Source of the DNA: Diospyros lotus
Taxonomy: Eukaryota > Streptophyta > Magnoliopsida > Ericales > Ebenaceae
NCBI RefSeq assembly: GCF_014633365.1
Contig: NC_068340.1
Location: forward strand, 37,224,328 to 37,288,327
DNA: 64,000 bases
Reading direction: 5' to 3'
Below the pieces are notes generated by a model. It was not told where the DNA came from. It saw nothing but the letters and a program-made list of their open reading frames with translations, and ran no database searches. The position numbers were made by a program, and so were the translations under genes. Shown here piece by piece: positions 25,841 through 39,261 of this stretch. How positions within the stretch are numbered: position 1 is the stretch's first letter; each line of letters begins with the position of its first letter.

Positions 25841-27056
25841 TATTGCATCAATCTTCTTGGAGACCTAGCTAGCTAGCTAGAGATGAATAGAGAAAATGGC
25901 TCCAAATGTCAGAGAGAGAGAGAGAGTCAGTTTAGTTGATGGAAAAGAAAATAAATAAAAAGAACAGTAGAGAGAGTGAAGTGAAGTGAGTTTGGGAGAA
26001 AAGATGAAGCAAAAGCCAAGGCCGTCCATTGGTGAACACAAGTTGGAATCTTATAGGTGTCTTTTTTGGCCCTACCAATAGCACACACATCCACGCATAG
26101 AAAGGCAAAAGTGATTAACTAATAGGATAAAGATATTTGTACATATGAAGGTGTACATATAACTTTACAGAATTATATAATGATCAAATTACCCTTAATT
26201 TGTTCCACTCAACACACACTCTCTCTTCTCTGTCTCTTTCTCGCCTCGCCTCTCTTTTGTCTGTCTCTCTTTCTCTCCTCTGTCTCCCTCTCACTTCGCC
26301 TCTGTGTCTCACCGCTTGCTGGAGGTTGCAGCGGTGAAGAGGCAAGGCGGCAGAGGCAAGGCACAGAAGGGAGGCGGAGGCGGTGAGGTTGCAGCTGCTA
26401 CAGGAGACGAGGCGGCGGCGAGGTTGCAGGAGAGGGCGAGGTTGCAAGTGAGAAGGTGAGAAAGAAAGAGGAGGGAAAGATGGGGTGAACAAATTGTGAT
26501 ATATATATATCACGATTTTTTGATGTCAAAATCTCGCGATATATCGTATCTGTGAAGGGGTTCTGTGAGCCCTTTCTATACGAATAGCGCGATTCTAATT
26601 AATATCTTATAAAAATTTTGAAAAATAAAATTTATGTAATAATTCATGATAAAATAGAAATATTTTTACAGTTTCTTAAACACTTCTATGGATTTTAATT
26701 TATTTTCAAACGCGCGCGCGCACACACACATATTTGTGTGAATTCATCTCATTTTGTTGAAACTTGAACCTGAGAATTGCAATTAACGGCTCCTTAAGGA
26801 TCATATATATAATTACACGGACGATGGGTGCTTCATAAACGTACAAGTTAGGTAAGGCTCCATCTCTCTATTGTCTTTTCTAGTGTCGTCAAAACAGCTT
26901 TTCCCAATGGCTCCCATTTGGCATTTCTTACATACAGCAAATTCTAACCTCATCCCCTCTCTGCGCCTTCATACCTATTTACTAGTCTCTGAGAGAGATC
27001 ATACATTATCTTCAACAAACCTAGCTAGCTAGGGGCAACCGCAGCCAAATGAGTGT

Positions 27057-27061
<5 letters not shown>

Positions 27062-27098
<37 letters not shown>
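27062..27098. repeat. TC microsatellite
   Basis: About fifteen TC dinucleotides followed by one interruption; directly readable. Confidence 0.9.
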
Positions 27099-30000
27099 AC
27101 ATATATATATATATAAATATTCCGATTTAAAAAGATAGAAAAACCTCAAACGTATGATAAATTCGGTGACGAGCCAGTGTGAATAATCACACCGGTTGAT
27201 ATTGCATCCATATGTAGCAGTTTAGATTGACCGATTACCATCAAAAAGGTGAGAAATAGATGGTTAGAGTCGACACAGTGCGTGCGTGTGCGTGTGTGTC
27301 TAACCCAAGAATTTAGGTGTAAGAAAAGACAGCAAGAGATCATGGTAGCTAATTAATGAGATAAAAAAGATTAAAAGAAAAACATGAACTCCAATTAATG
27401 TATCTATGGCACATATATAACCACACGGGAAAACTTGTCTCGTCATACTCAAATCATATATATGTAGAATCAATATATATTATATTAATAATTAAAGGAG
27501 ATGGAAATGATACATATATATAGGAATGGTGTAGAAGCAAGATCAACGAACGTACTTGAAGTGGAAGACTGGATGTGACATGGTGGCAAATTGAAGTACT
27601 AGTGTTTGCTGAGTTGAGCATTTGCAGCACCATGAAGATTTCAAATCCAAGTTACACATGAGACTCGCAAACAGCTGATGGCTTTTTTTTTGTCTCCCAG
27701 TATGGAATCACTTGCATCATCATCATCATCATCTTCCATACAAAATATTGGCACAACCCCTGCAGCCACGGTTCATCATCAGCTAAACAGTAGTCTTCAT
27801 CTCTCTGTGTGATTAATTAATTGCGTTTGATTTGACTTAATTTGTACGTACGGCCTGGTTTTCTTGATCTATTTACACGGTTGGATGAAGGGTAGGATAA
27901 TGTAATTATAATCATGCGTTTTCAAGCTATCCTCGTATTAATATTGGAGGAGGACTTAAGAGGGTGTCAACAAGCTATATGTTTATTAATTATTATTATA
28001 CCAACTTGCCACTCATCCAGAACAAAATAACCATTTGAGAATAAAAAAAAAAAAAAAATTTACCTCTAAGAATTTATGTTAGAGGTGTATTTCAGAAATA
28101 TTATCTTTATTACTTATCTTTAAAACATAATTATTTGAGATACTAAACAAAGGAGAAATATTAGAAAAATATTTTTATTATCTGTTTCTAAAATATATGA
28201 AATTTTGATTATAATATGTTTACAAACACTTAATTTTATTACCATTTTTTCCCTCTCTAGATGCACTTGAAATACATTACATTTGTAAGTTTATATGCAT
28301 ATGCTTAAATGTGTAACATTTGTATAGAATTATTGAAATGTTTATCTTTAATATATTTAATAATAAAAGTAATGCTGATATTGTTATAACTTAGTGGTGG
28401 GTAGTAAAGTTGATGGTTTGGATATATAAATAACTTTCTATACAATTATATTTCATATATGTAATTTTAATTCTTATAATTATATAAAACCAAAAAAAAA
28501 AAAGATGCATATGATTAACGAAGAGAGAATAGAAGAGGGAATAGAAGAGAGGAATTCATTAAAGAGGAGAGAGAATATTCATTTAACAATTGTGGCATTA
28601 CCCTTAATAATTAATCAGCTTTGTCAGAAAAGGAGATATATATATGTGTGTGTGTGTGCGTGTGTGTATAATACTTGGGTGATGGTGGAAACTATGTACA
28701 AAAGCACAAAGAAATCAACAATTCCCCTAATGATGTCGTGTCTCTTAATCACAACATAGTTTTGCAGCTCTTCCTATAGCCTTCACGTGAACCACTTTGC
28801 TTCGGTCCAACATCTCCGGGACAATCTCCTGTGGAAAAGACAACTCATTTTTAATTTACCTATTAATTTTTATAAAATATATACATATCGTTACACTTAC
28901 ATTAATGCATCGAGCAGTAGAATATATTTAACATTATTTAGAAATATATATATTTATAGGGGGCCCCGGCCCACGGTCCCTCCCATGTTTCAGATATTTT
29001 CTACGTACACAATATTTTTCACATATTAGAATTTAGTTATACTACATATATATATATATATTTGTAGTAAGCATTACTTTTTTTTTTATTTCTAATAATA
29101 AATGTCATACTCTGTTCGGGTTATATTTACAAATTTTTAAGTCGGGGAGATGGCACAGCAATATTGGTGTCTCGTCATGAACAGGAATGGAGGCCCAGTT
29201 GGTGGGGGATGGATCATGGGTGTAGGGTCAATCAAAGAATTAAAATAATTTTTAGATAATATTTTAAATAAAATAAAATTTTATATAATATTAAATAAGG
29301 TTTTCATAAATTAGTTATTATTAAAAATCATAAGCTCAAATAAAATTATAAAACATTGACAAGACTTTAAAAAAATATAACACTAAATGTGATATTTATT
29401 TATATAATAAAATAGATGGATATATAGATGATGTCCATGCATATATATATATATATATATATGCATGTGGTGGGAGATATTCTGTTTGTGACAAACTCAA
29501 AAGCCCAATTATTATATAATTGAAGATTTGGGACTAGATTAGGACTCCCTTAGCCAAAATTAGGAAGTGAGCAGTTTCTATTCTAGCTGAACCATCACTT
29601 TATAAAGTCGACTTCCCTCACTTTCTCTTCCCATAAAATATATATAATGTAGCATTCTGTGGTGGTGGGTCAGATATTGATGCTGCTTAATGTGGCTTTC
29701 AATTTTGTATGGTTGAAGGGGTCCAAGTTCCATCAGAAGTGGCTTTAAAAGAAGAAGTCACTCCACCTACAGAATACTAACATTTATTACAAAAATTTGG
29801 CAAAAATAGCACATTATATATCTCATGTTGATCCATATATAGAGAGTTCAACTTCTAACTACATAAATATAGAATAAATAAGCAACAAATAACAACATAT
29901 AAGGACCAACAGAAACCAAACACAGTTCAAAAACAAACACTGAAGACGACCAACAAAATCCACCAAACCAAACAAACAAACCCTAAACATCACTCTCGTC

Positions 30001-32387
30001 ACAGTTGGTCCCTACCTTACAAGCATCCTGTAATTGTCTTTTTTCTTTTTCTTTCCAATTATACATGATGACAATATTACATCCTCTTAATTGTATTGGA
30101 TATTGCAATTGAGTTAACCTTACCATTGCAAATTCACACGTATTCTCTACCCTGTTCTTCATGTGGGGGTTCTATTTATTTTCTAAGGATTTCAGGCATG
30201 TGCTTACATTGTCTTTGTGTGTGTGTGTGTGTGTGTATTCAATGCTAGCTAACAAAAAAAAAACTAGATATTGTTAAAGCTTAAATATATATTTTTCCAA
30301 GAAAGTATGGTTCTTGGTCAAACAAAAAGAAATATAAAAGTTATTTAAAAATGAAATATTATTAATTATTCAATGTCTTTAATTATATACTTATTATATT
30401 TCTTAATTTGGATTAAGACACAAAAAACCAAAATATTCCCACAATGAAAAAAAAAAAAAAAGAGTTTATATATATCAAAAGCACATGTATTTTAATCTAG
30501 AAGTAAAGAAAAAAGAATACGTAAAATTTGTAGCCAAAACTGGATTCCATAAGAACAAGAAATCCTTGAAACAAAAAATCTGAAAGATGATTAACTTTAT
30601 ATTCCAAAGTCAAACTGCTTCATTGTTGAATAATCCCGACAAGATGTTGTGAGAGATGGAAGGCTAGTTACTCCAAATGCGCTAAAAGTACACAGATCAG
30701 TACTGATGTTTATATATCAAGACAAAAGAGAAAATCACTGCCGGTTATATACATGGCACCACAGTCATTTAGTGCGTGTGGTCGATAATTATCATTGAGA
30801 AAGTCAACCATCCATCCCAATTCATTCACTTTACTGCTGATCGAAAATTTGGTAATTATGTATAAACTTTGTACGCTGATCATAGTGGCATGCCCGTAGA
30901 AGTTAGAGTGCTCGGATATATAAACAGGGTGAAGGATACGGCTCAACAGATTAATTAATTCTGACTATAGCAGGACCCAGAATCTCCAACGATTATGTGA
31001 CGATAATACATGGAGGATATATATGTTAAATGCATGTTCATGTTATATAAATTGATAATTCCCTAGCTGATGAGATAGAAATAATAATGTAATAGTAGGA
31101 GATAGTCCCATGGACGATGGGATAAGCCGGAAGCATTCAGTCAACTGTCATCTGTTACTAATTAAGTAATAATCATGATTACTTAGTAGAAGATAAACCT
31201 CATTGGCCATGGGTTACTCTCGATCCTATCGCCGTTATGTTTCTATAATGCATATACATATATATATATATATTCTCGAGGTTATTCAAATATAATGTGA
31301 TGTCTCATTTATTTATTGTCTTGTCATATTTTTATGAATTGTATGTTAGATATTGTTTTTGTATCGGACGGCCTTGTTGATCACTGATAAGGCTCTCAAC
31401 CCAATTATATAATAACATAAGTCACGACTTCTCTTCTTTTGAGGTCAGGACAATGCTGAATGAAATTCCAACTATCCAGATATAAAATTAGTCAAATGTG
31501 TCAAATAATAAATCATGATACTCTTATAATGATTGTCTCTACGCAGTCATAATATTTGTACTTTGCTCTCGATTATGTTAGGAGAAAACAAATCATAATA
31601 TACTTAAAAATTATAAGATGTGATTTCTAGTCAACTTTCTGCTCTTATACAATAAAAAAAACAAAAAGAAGAAAATTAAAAAATTTTACAAATAATTTTA
31701 ATATCAATTTTTAGCTAATATTCCTAATTATTTAAAAAAAATTCCTTACATTAAGAGAGAATGACAAAGATAATAACAGAATGACAGTTGAGAATAAAAA
31801 TTGCGAAAATATCCCATATGTATATGTATATGTATATGTATATATATATATATCCTTTAGTACTAGGAGACAAGCATATATAGGTGGGGAGGCAACTAAT
31901 TAAGATGAGGATGGTGGAGTGGTCAGAATGAATCTCAGGAAAGTAACAGATGGATCCAATCTAATAAATTAAGTTGATGAATCTGTAGATTGTACACAAA
32001 CTCCAGTATATATATGTGTGTGTGTGTGTGATTAGTATCCCCTCACTTTATCCACTTAGAGAGGGTTGCTTACTTTTGCTTGTTGCCATTATTAATTTGG
32101 TGGGTCTGGTATGTGTTGGCATTTGGATCGCTCTTGCTGATTAAAGATGGGGAGCAAAACAATCTCAACTTTGATTTTGGCTTCGGATATATCTTTGATT
32201 CTTTGGGGAGAAGATCAGTTTATAATTGGTTCCATTTATGGGAATTAATTAATTCATGGATCCAAAAACCCAGTTCAACCTGCATGAACATTTCCCATTT
32301 AATTAGGCATTAATTAATAAGAGAACTCCATGAACCTCTCCATTAATTTTACAACTTCTCTCTCTTTATACGACTAACTTCACTATT

Positions 32388-32391
<4 letters not shown>

Positions 32392-32423
<32 letters not shown>
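32392..32423. repeat. GA microsatellite
   Basis: About sixteen uninterrupted GA dinucleotides. Confidence 0.9.
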
Positions 32424-32426
<3 letters not shown>

Positions 32427-33187
32427 TGAGAGTGCATTCCAGAAACATAGAGATTGTCTTGTCATCAAAAAAGGGGAAAACAACTTTCCAACAAGTTGTT
32501 CATAGTTCATCATTGAGTGAATGGCAAAAGAAAAGAAAAGAACAGAAAGCGCGAATTAATTGCCGACAAGTTGACCAGTTCCTACTTAAGTTCGAGTAGT
32601 GCATGCTGCGCCAAGATGTCACTTGGGGATAGTGAACACATGAAGATGTAGGGAAAAGTAATTAATTAAGCAGTACGTACAGCCTTTGCAAGTCATGATC
32701 AGTACATACATATACATATATAAATATATGATATGATGATGATGATGATGAATCTCTCTTTCTAATTGGCCTACTAGTACTGTTCCCGATCAAGTTGATG
32801 AACACAAACAATCGGTATCAATCAAAATTATTCTCTTTATTTGAACATCGGCCACGCACAAGTCCCCACCATGCACCAAGGACTGTACCGACACTTAATT
32901 TGCTATTTAAGGGTTGCTAACTGTTCATAAACAGTTTCACACATCATATATATGTAGGGGTTAAAATGATCTAATTTTCTATCTCTTGCACCATCCCTTC
33001 CCGTCCAAAGAGACCAATCACGCTGCATGAGAAACCTCTTTCTTTAATTTTGCCATTCCAGATTTTTAGTTGCTCAATTATATGGCTGCAGTTACTGCAC
33101 CGATTCATATGTTTCTCATTTTCTGGATATAACTCTACACAGCCGTAGATTTTGTACAGAAGCAACAGTAGAACAGAGTGCGAGCAT

Positions 33188-33210
33188 GCACACACACACA
33201 CACACACACA
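33188..33210. repeat. CA microsatellite
   Basis: About eleven CA dinucleotides. It creates a His-Thr repeat in a spurious plus-strand ORF. Confidence 0.9.
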
Positions 33211-33990
33211 GAGTTTCTTCTGCTGCTGCTCAGCTACTGTGCGGCCATATAGTCGTAGGGTGTACACAGCAGAGAAAGTTTCTCTTTTTTTTTTTTTTGT
33301 ATTTAAAATAGTAAAAACAAAAAGTAATAATTGAAAACAAGAAACATAAATGACAATAGAGCTGTAGCTTAGAGATAGAGACAGCTACGTAGTAACGGAG
33401 CATGAATAGTGTTCAAAAATCGTAAATTACTCTAATTAAATTTTAAATAGTATAATTTTACTTAATGAGAAAAAAGTTTACCAAATGGGCCTAAAATATC
33501 TTAACCCAAGGAACATATAATGGCCCAATACACCAAAGACAGCGGAAGCCCATTTCTAGTTTCATGTAGGCCCATTAGTTTCTCTCTCTCTCTCTCTAAG
33601 ATATTATTAGCATATTTACAAAGGATAAGTGGCATTTTTGAAAAATTATTTGAAAATTTGAAAAATAAATGTCACTAATTTCTTGAATGTATAAAGTAAT
33701 GTACAAACTTAATATACAAATATCATTACTAAAAAATAAAAAATAGTACTTTTTGAATGTTAAAGTAGTTTAACTAAATTAGTGAATGTAAACATTTTGT
33801 TTCGATGGTACCTTTCCATGCTTCAAGCTTTTTATTTATTGGGTAAATTGTACTAATCACTTTGAAGATTGACATAATTATAGCAATAATCTTTCTATTT
33901 AAAAAAATTATAATGATAACACTAAATGTTACAAACTTATATAAGCAAGTACCCTTATTATTAAAAAATAAAAATTAATTTTTTTATGGC

Positions 33991-36900
33991 CTAATAGGCT
34001 GATATATCTTTAACTTAGGATCATATTTTGACTTTTACTTTAATTTGATCCACAAATCTTAATTTTTATCTTAATTTTATCATCGATTGATTAAACGTGT
34101 ACGCTAGCATACGTGATACTGAGATAAACACATCAACAAAATAACGTCATTTTACCGTGATGTTGCTATAATGCACAAGGCAAAACGATGTCATTTTGCC
34201 TTCTCCATTTTGAAATCCCAAGTAATGGATCAAGTTGACCTTGAATAGATTTGATCTAATGGGTCGACCCAGGGGTTAACTTAACATTTAATGAGTCAAA
34301 ACACATTTTTTCCCCAAATCACCTAGAGTTTCTACATTCCATCTTGTGTCATCGTCGTTTCTGCTTTTACCGCTACTAACCGTCTCTATCTTCCTTATTC
34401 TTCATCACTTGCTGCTCTAGCTGCTAGCTTGCTTATATTAACGGTAGCCATAGAGCTAGTCGATTGGAAAAAGAATAAAAAGGGGAAAAGACCAAAGGTC
34501 ATTGAAACCAATGCACTCCTCACGAACTACAACATACGTAGTTGCCCACAATGAAAAAAAATAGCAATAGCGAGATCCCTGTTGTAACGCCCCATTTTCC
34601 CACAACGAGCGTTAACTCGAGATTTCGGGAATTTTTTTTTTTTTTTTTTTCAACATCGAACACACAACATAAGTCTCTCAATACATATACCTTCATCATA
34701 ATCATTTCTCGTCAATCCCGATCGTACCTTCTTAGCATATCAAAATTTAATAATAAACTAAGACAGGTATCAACAATCATATCAGCGGAAGCAAGATCGA
34801 AACCTCAATGATATATAATCGATAATTCCTTTACAATAACCAAATCGATGTTTCACATGAAAATATCAAAATATTACATAACCTCTGAACATCGTAATCA
34901 TGGACAAAACCTACAAAAACTAAACATAGCCGCTACATCTCGATGATATTCTTTCCCTTGGCGCCACTGCTTTCACCTGGAACGTTTGAATATTTCAGGG
35001 ACATAGTCCAAATTAGATGCTGAATCATCTAAGTGAGAGTTCAAAAACGTTTTCATGCAGATATGAAAAATCATATACAAAATCGATAACTCCTGACATG
35101 CACCAGCCTAAGAGAATCCCACATAGCACTTAACCCTAACCGGGGAAAATACAATCTCTCTAAAGGCGACACAACCACTTCGACCCATTGACAAAACAAT
35201 CCTGCTTAAGAGGGACAACCTCGACATATGAACCCGGGAATCACCCCATTGTTATTGTTAGGCTTTACGCTTCAACTCAAAAGCAATCCAAAACCCAACG
35301 CAACCCTAGCCCCAAGAGTGTCACATTAGCATTATCCTCGGAATCGACGTCACCTCGGCATTAATGCTATCGCTCAAAGGAACCTGGGGTGGTGTCCACT
35401 CGCAGCCCCGCCACTTGAGCCAACAACCGGGGTGGTGTCCATTCTCAGCCCCGCCACTTGGGTCCCGTAAGGTGAAGTCCGTCTCAGCCCCGTCCCAAGT
35501 GGGTCACCTTGCATTAATCCTAAGTACGCATCCCGAGTGCTGTCACTCTGGGCTACGTCACAGGTTACCAACCCACGTCCCACATGGACGACACAAAACA
35601 AGCCAACGCCGAAAAATCATAACATGCATAAAATCAACATCTCAATGTATGCACTTTACCGTACGAAATTCAATGCATGTGTAAATAATTGTTTGGACAA
35701 CCATAATAAACCAAGCCATAGGGATGAACATTCCCAGTAAACCATTCACATGTCGCTTAAAATCTTTTCGGGTAGAATCACTCACAAGTCAAAACAAAGT
35801 TGGGGGCGAACACTCACATTTGGCGATATTTTGGTACGCCTCGATTTGCGTGCCTTCTTCGATCTTCGCACAAGTCACTTCGTCTCAACCCTCAAGGCAC
35901 CCTAATCATCACATTTATCCAACAATTATAATTTTCCTTAATTTTCTCACAATTTTCCTATTTTTCTCCCATTTTCTTCTCTAAGAATCCAAAATAAATA
36001 TCTACACAACTATTTTCTCAAATATTTTTACATAATAATTCATAAAACAATATTTATAAGCCTCTGGAATTTTCTGGAAATTTTTCAGATTTTTCTCCTA
36101 TTTTCTCAAATTTCCATAATTACTTTTCCTTGAGAAAATTTATTTCTCATCGATTTACTTCGAATATACTTCAAGAAAAATCACCAAAACTCATCAAATA
36201 AATTCCTTATACTTCTGGAAATTTTTCAGAATTTTCTAAAAATTCCTCCTACACGCCACCAGGACAGTCCTTGGCCATGCCCTGATGATCCTAGGCTGCC
36301 AAATGGCCGGATTTTCCGGCCAAATCGGCCATGCTTGTACAATTTTCTGAAAATTGCACTTTGGTCCTTTGAAATTTCTCTTTTGCATTTTGGCCCTTAC
36401 CCTCAAGCCCCTGATCTCTTTAGCATCCTCACTAAGATCCTCAAGATTAGGACTTCTCATTTCTCCCTTGAAATTTTCAAAAATTTACCGTTTTGACCTC
36501 CCTCGGGCATTTTTAGAAAATTACACTTAGGCCCGACTGATTTATTTGACCTCAAATCCACTCGATTCAACCTGAAACCACTTAAGGGTTGTTCTATACA
36601 TCGAATAATAGTCCTTGACATTCTCTGTTGACTTTTTGAACGTCGTTTACAGTAATTCGGTAATACGGCCTAATTGGCAGTTGTATTTTTGCTATACCGA
36701 AAACTGTTCCCGATCTCATTTCTTTCATCACTAAAAATCATAATTTTAATTTCTCGTCGATACTATACCATTTTCCTTGGCTATCTAGGGTCTGAGGTAC
36801 TCCCTCTGATTAATTCAGTCGTCCAAAGCTGTGTTAGTGTGCCCTATAGTCTTATTTTTCCCAAAATTTCAATTATGCCCTTTATCAAACATCATTTTTA

Positions 36901-37499
36901 TCCTCAAAATTATTCTCGGGTGTTACACCTGTCGAGAAAATGGCAAGGCCTATGGGTGGCCAATCTGTACGCTTCATCGACTATCAATGTCACATATGAT
37001 AAAGACTGTCAGGAAATGATGAAAATTAGTCATAATAGTGGTTTGAACCGTTAGTCAGCCAAAACGAAAATGATGACCACCAATTGGTCATTGCTATTCT
37101 ACTCATCGATTGCCGACAACTCGAACGAACATTCCATTGGCCGCGACAAATGTGGCCACTCATTCACGTCGACCATCAACGAGATCTCATCCACAGCCAT
37201 AGCCACAATAAAAAACAAGTGTCGCGATCACAGCAGTTGCTGGCGATGGGTGAAAATGGCTATGGCAGTGACCATCAGTCACTATGCCCCACGAGTAACA
37301 AGTACATTTGTTGTTTTCTCTTATGCATTTTGCTTCTGTGTCCAATAAGCACGCTACATATGCTAGGGCACATGCCTGACCGATTAAGAATAAAATTGAA
37401 ACAAAAATTAATATTTATGGACTAAATTAAAGCAAATGTCAAAATATGATAAAATTGAAATATGACCATAAGTTCATAATATATCAATATATTAGACAT
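33991..37499. mobile_element. Inverted-repeat DNA element, probably non-autonomous, split by a solo LTR
   Basis: About 130 bp at 33991-34120 matches the reverse complement of about 37349-37499. Shared landmarks are ATCATATTTTGAC, CTTTAATTT, AATTTTTATCTTAATTTTAT-like tracts and CTAGCATA. The right arm carries about 17 extra bases. Long subterminal inverted repeats fit a Mutator-like or similar DNA transposon. The exact ends and target-site duplication could not be fixed. The internal sequence, apart from the LTR inserted at 34583, has no recognisable transposase. Confidence 0.6.
34583..36927. mobile_element. Solo LTR (2345 bp) with 5-bp TSD
   Basis: Begins TGTAACGCCCC and ends GGGTGTTACA, near-perfect inverted termini of the TG...CA type. 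It is flanked by an exact 5-bp duplication, CCTGT, at 34578-34582 and 36928-36932. No internal gag-pol sequence or second LTR is present, so it is read as a solo LTR left by recombination between two LTRs. Its length and termini suggest a Ty3/Gypsy family. It contains a short internal repeat with CAGCCCCGCCACTTG at about 35395-35500. ORFs such as 35364-35684 lie within it and are not called as genes. Confidence 0.88.
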
Positions 37500-39261
37500 T
37501 TTTTTAATATGTCTTCCTACTTAATCTATTTCTATCATTTCATCACCTTTATCTTATCTCTCATGTTTTTTGATGTAGATAGAAAAAATGGCGATCGTGC
37601 TTATTTTCTAACAATAGCAATATTAGCAACATTAGTGCATTTTCTCTCTCCCAATCTTAGATTCTTCTATCATTTTTATTCTTTTATCGACTTTAAAGAA
37701 TCTAGTTTTTTTTTTGGTAGGAAGAGGAATTGATAAAAAATCCACTTTCTTTCCCTAATATTTATACTTTATATATATTTATTTCTGTCTCTTTCATTTT
37801 TTATTCTCCCTATCTATTATTCCTGCTTTTACTATTCCTTTAAGGTTTATTTTTATTTAAAATTTGACTTAAAAAATTATAATTGTTCTACAATATCCTT
37901 TACATATGAACCTTTATTTAAAATTTTATATATTTTTATTTACAGTATATAACATAGGTTAGCACAAAAACAAAAACAAAAATAAAAACAAAAAATAGAT
38001 ATAATATAAAACGAAAGTGGAGAAACAACATTTAAAAAAAAAAATAGAAAATAGAAATGCAAGAAAATGTGTAAATAAAAAAATATAGGGGCTTTCTTGT
38101 AAATATAATTTTTAATATAAAAAATAATTATTTAATATAAAAATAAACATAAATTTCATAATACATTCAAATAAATTCTAAAAAAAATAAAAATTTTGAG
38201 TTAGAGACAGAAAGAATTTCATCTCTAGCTAACTTCTTCATGGACAGAAACACGATTCCAAATCGAAAAGCATATTCGATATTTTTTTAATATTATAAAA
38301 TAATTTCGAAACATTTTTGAAATTATACAAATGACTCAAAAATAATTTTTGATATTTTAAAAATGTTGAAACGGTGTCCTCGAAACATTTTCATGTATCA
38401 TGGTCACTCATTTGATTATACATTATTTATGGTTATGGATTTCTCATTAGATTCCTTAATATTTCCTGAAAAATTTAAAACCCATATGAAATGAATTCAG
38501 TGGTTTTAGCAAGTAATAATGGAATTAAACAAGAATTTCATAATTTGTCATAAATACATGGAAATCAAAATGAGAAGCCATTTTGAAATGTAAAAGATAT
38601 TTTCATATTTTCTGAGGTTTACTTTTTGCAATTTTGAGAAGGGGCACCACCATTGTGTAAGTGCGTAAAATTCAATTATCTAGTATAATTTAATATGTCT
38701 TTACTTACATTAAAATATTTAATTTTAAAATCAAATGAACATAATTCAAATAGGTCATATTAATCATTATTAAAGTGTAAAAAAGTACTACATTTCATTC
38801 AAGAGGCATCTATTGTATTTTATTTTTAAACTCAAAAAGAAATATTTTAAAATATAATATATTTATCACTAATTAATAAGAATATTTAAAAATTAAAAAT
38901 AAAATATAATTAAAACACGTTACGTAGAATAAAACACATCAATTTTAATATTTGAGGGGCAAATTTATAACATTAACTGAAAATTAATATAATTTTTTAA
39001 AACATTAAAAAGCATATATCATAATTTAATAAAACCTCAAGGTAACAAGTGTAATTTACTCATTTTAAAACTACGTGATTGGTGTGCTCCTGGTTGATAA
39101 TTCGAGGGATTTGTGTAATTTACACTTCTCCACCATGTCCATGGCCCGGGAGAACGTGCCGTGCTTAGAGATATATATTAACAAAAAATGGAGTTGAGTC
39201 TTCTGCGCAGTGTCCCAATTGCGAGATCTGAAGGGGCAATCACAGTTTCAAATTCCGCAGA
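37500..39261. other. Intergenic AT-rich DNA and leader of the coiled-coil gene
   Basis: AT-rich with A/T homopolymers and degenerate TAAAAATA-type motifs resembling those at 11640-11900. The 5' UTR and promoter of the gene starting at 39262 must lie at the right end; no firm TATA box was assigned. Confidence 0.35.

Larger units (their letters stand above)
25841..33990. other. Gene-poor intergenic DNA upstream of GA 20-oxidase
   Basis: The part nearest 25841 should hold the GA 20-oxidase promoter and leader, including GCTAGCTAG repeats and a GA tract. Beyond that lies a pyrimidine/purine-biased block (26215-26480) and many microsatellites. ORFs at 26180-26513, 28505-28759, 30710-30946 and 32080-32313 lack any family motif. 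No RNA gene was recognised. Confidence 0.4.

Noticed and set aside
27610..27640. GCAGCACCATGAAGATTTC resembles the miR172 passenger strand
   Set aside because: No complementary miR172-like arm within about 250 bp on either side, so no hairpin precursor.
35364..35684. 106-codon plus-strand ORF
   Set aside because: Lies wholly within the solo LTR and consists of its internal repeat; no protein family signature.
34552..36960. Short ORF that seems to continue across the solo LTR if the LTR is removed
   Set aside because: Only about 30 codons, AT-biased and without conserved features; continuity is expected by chance.
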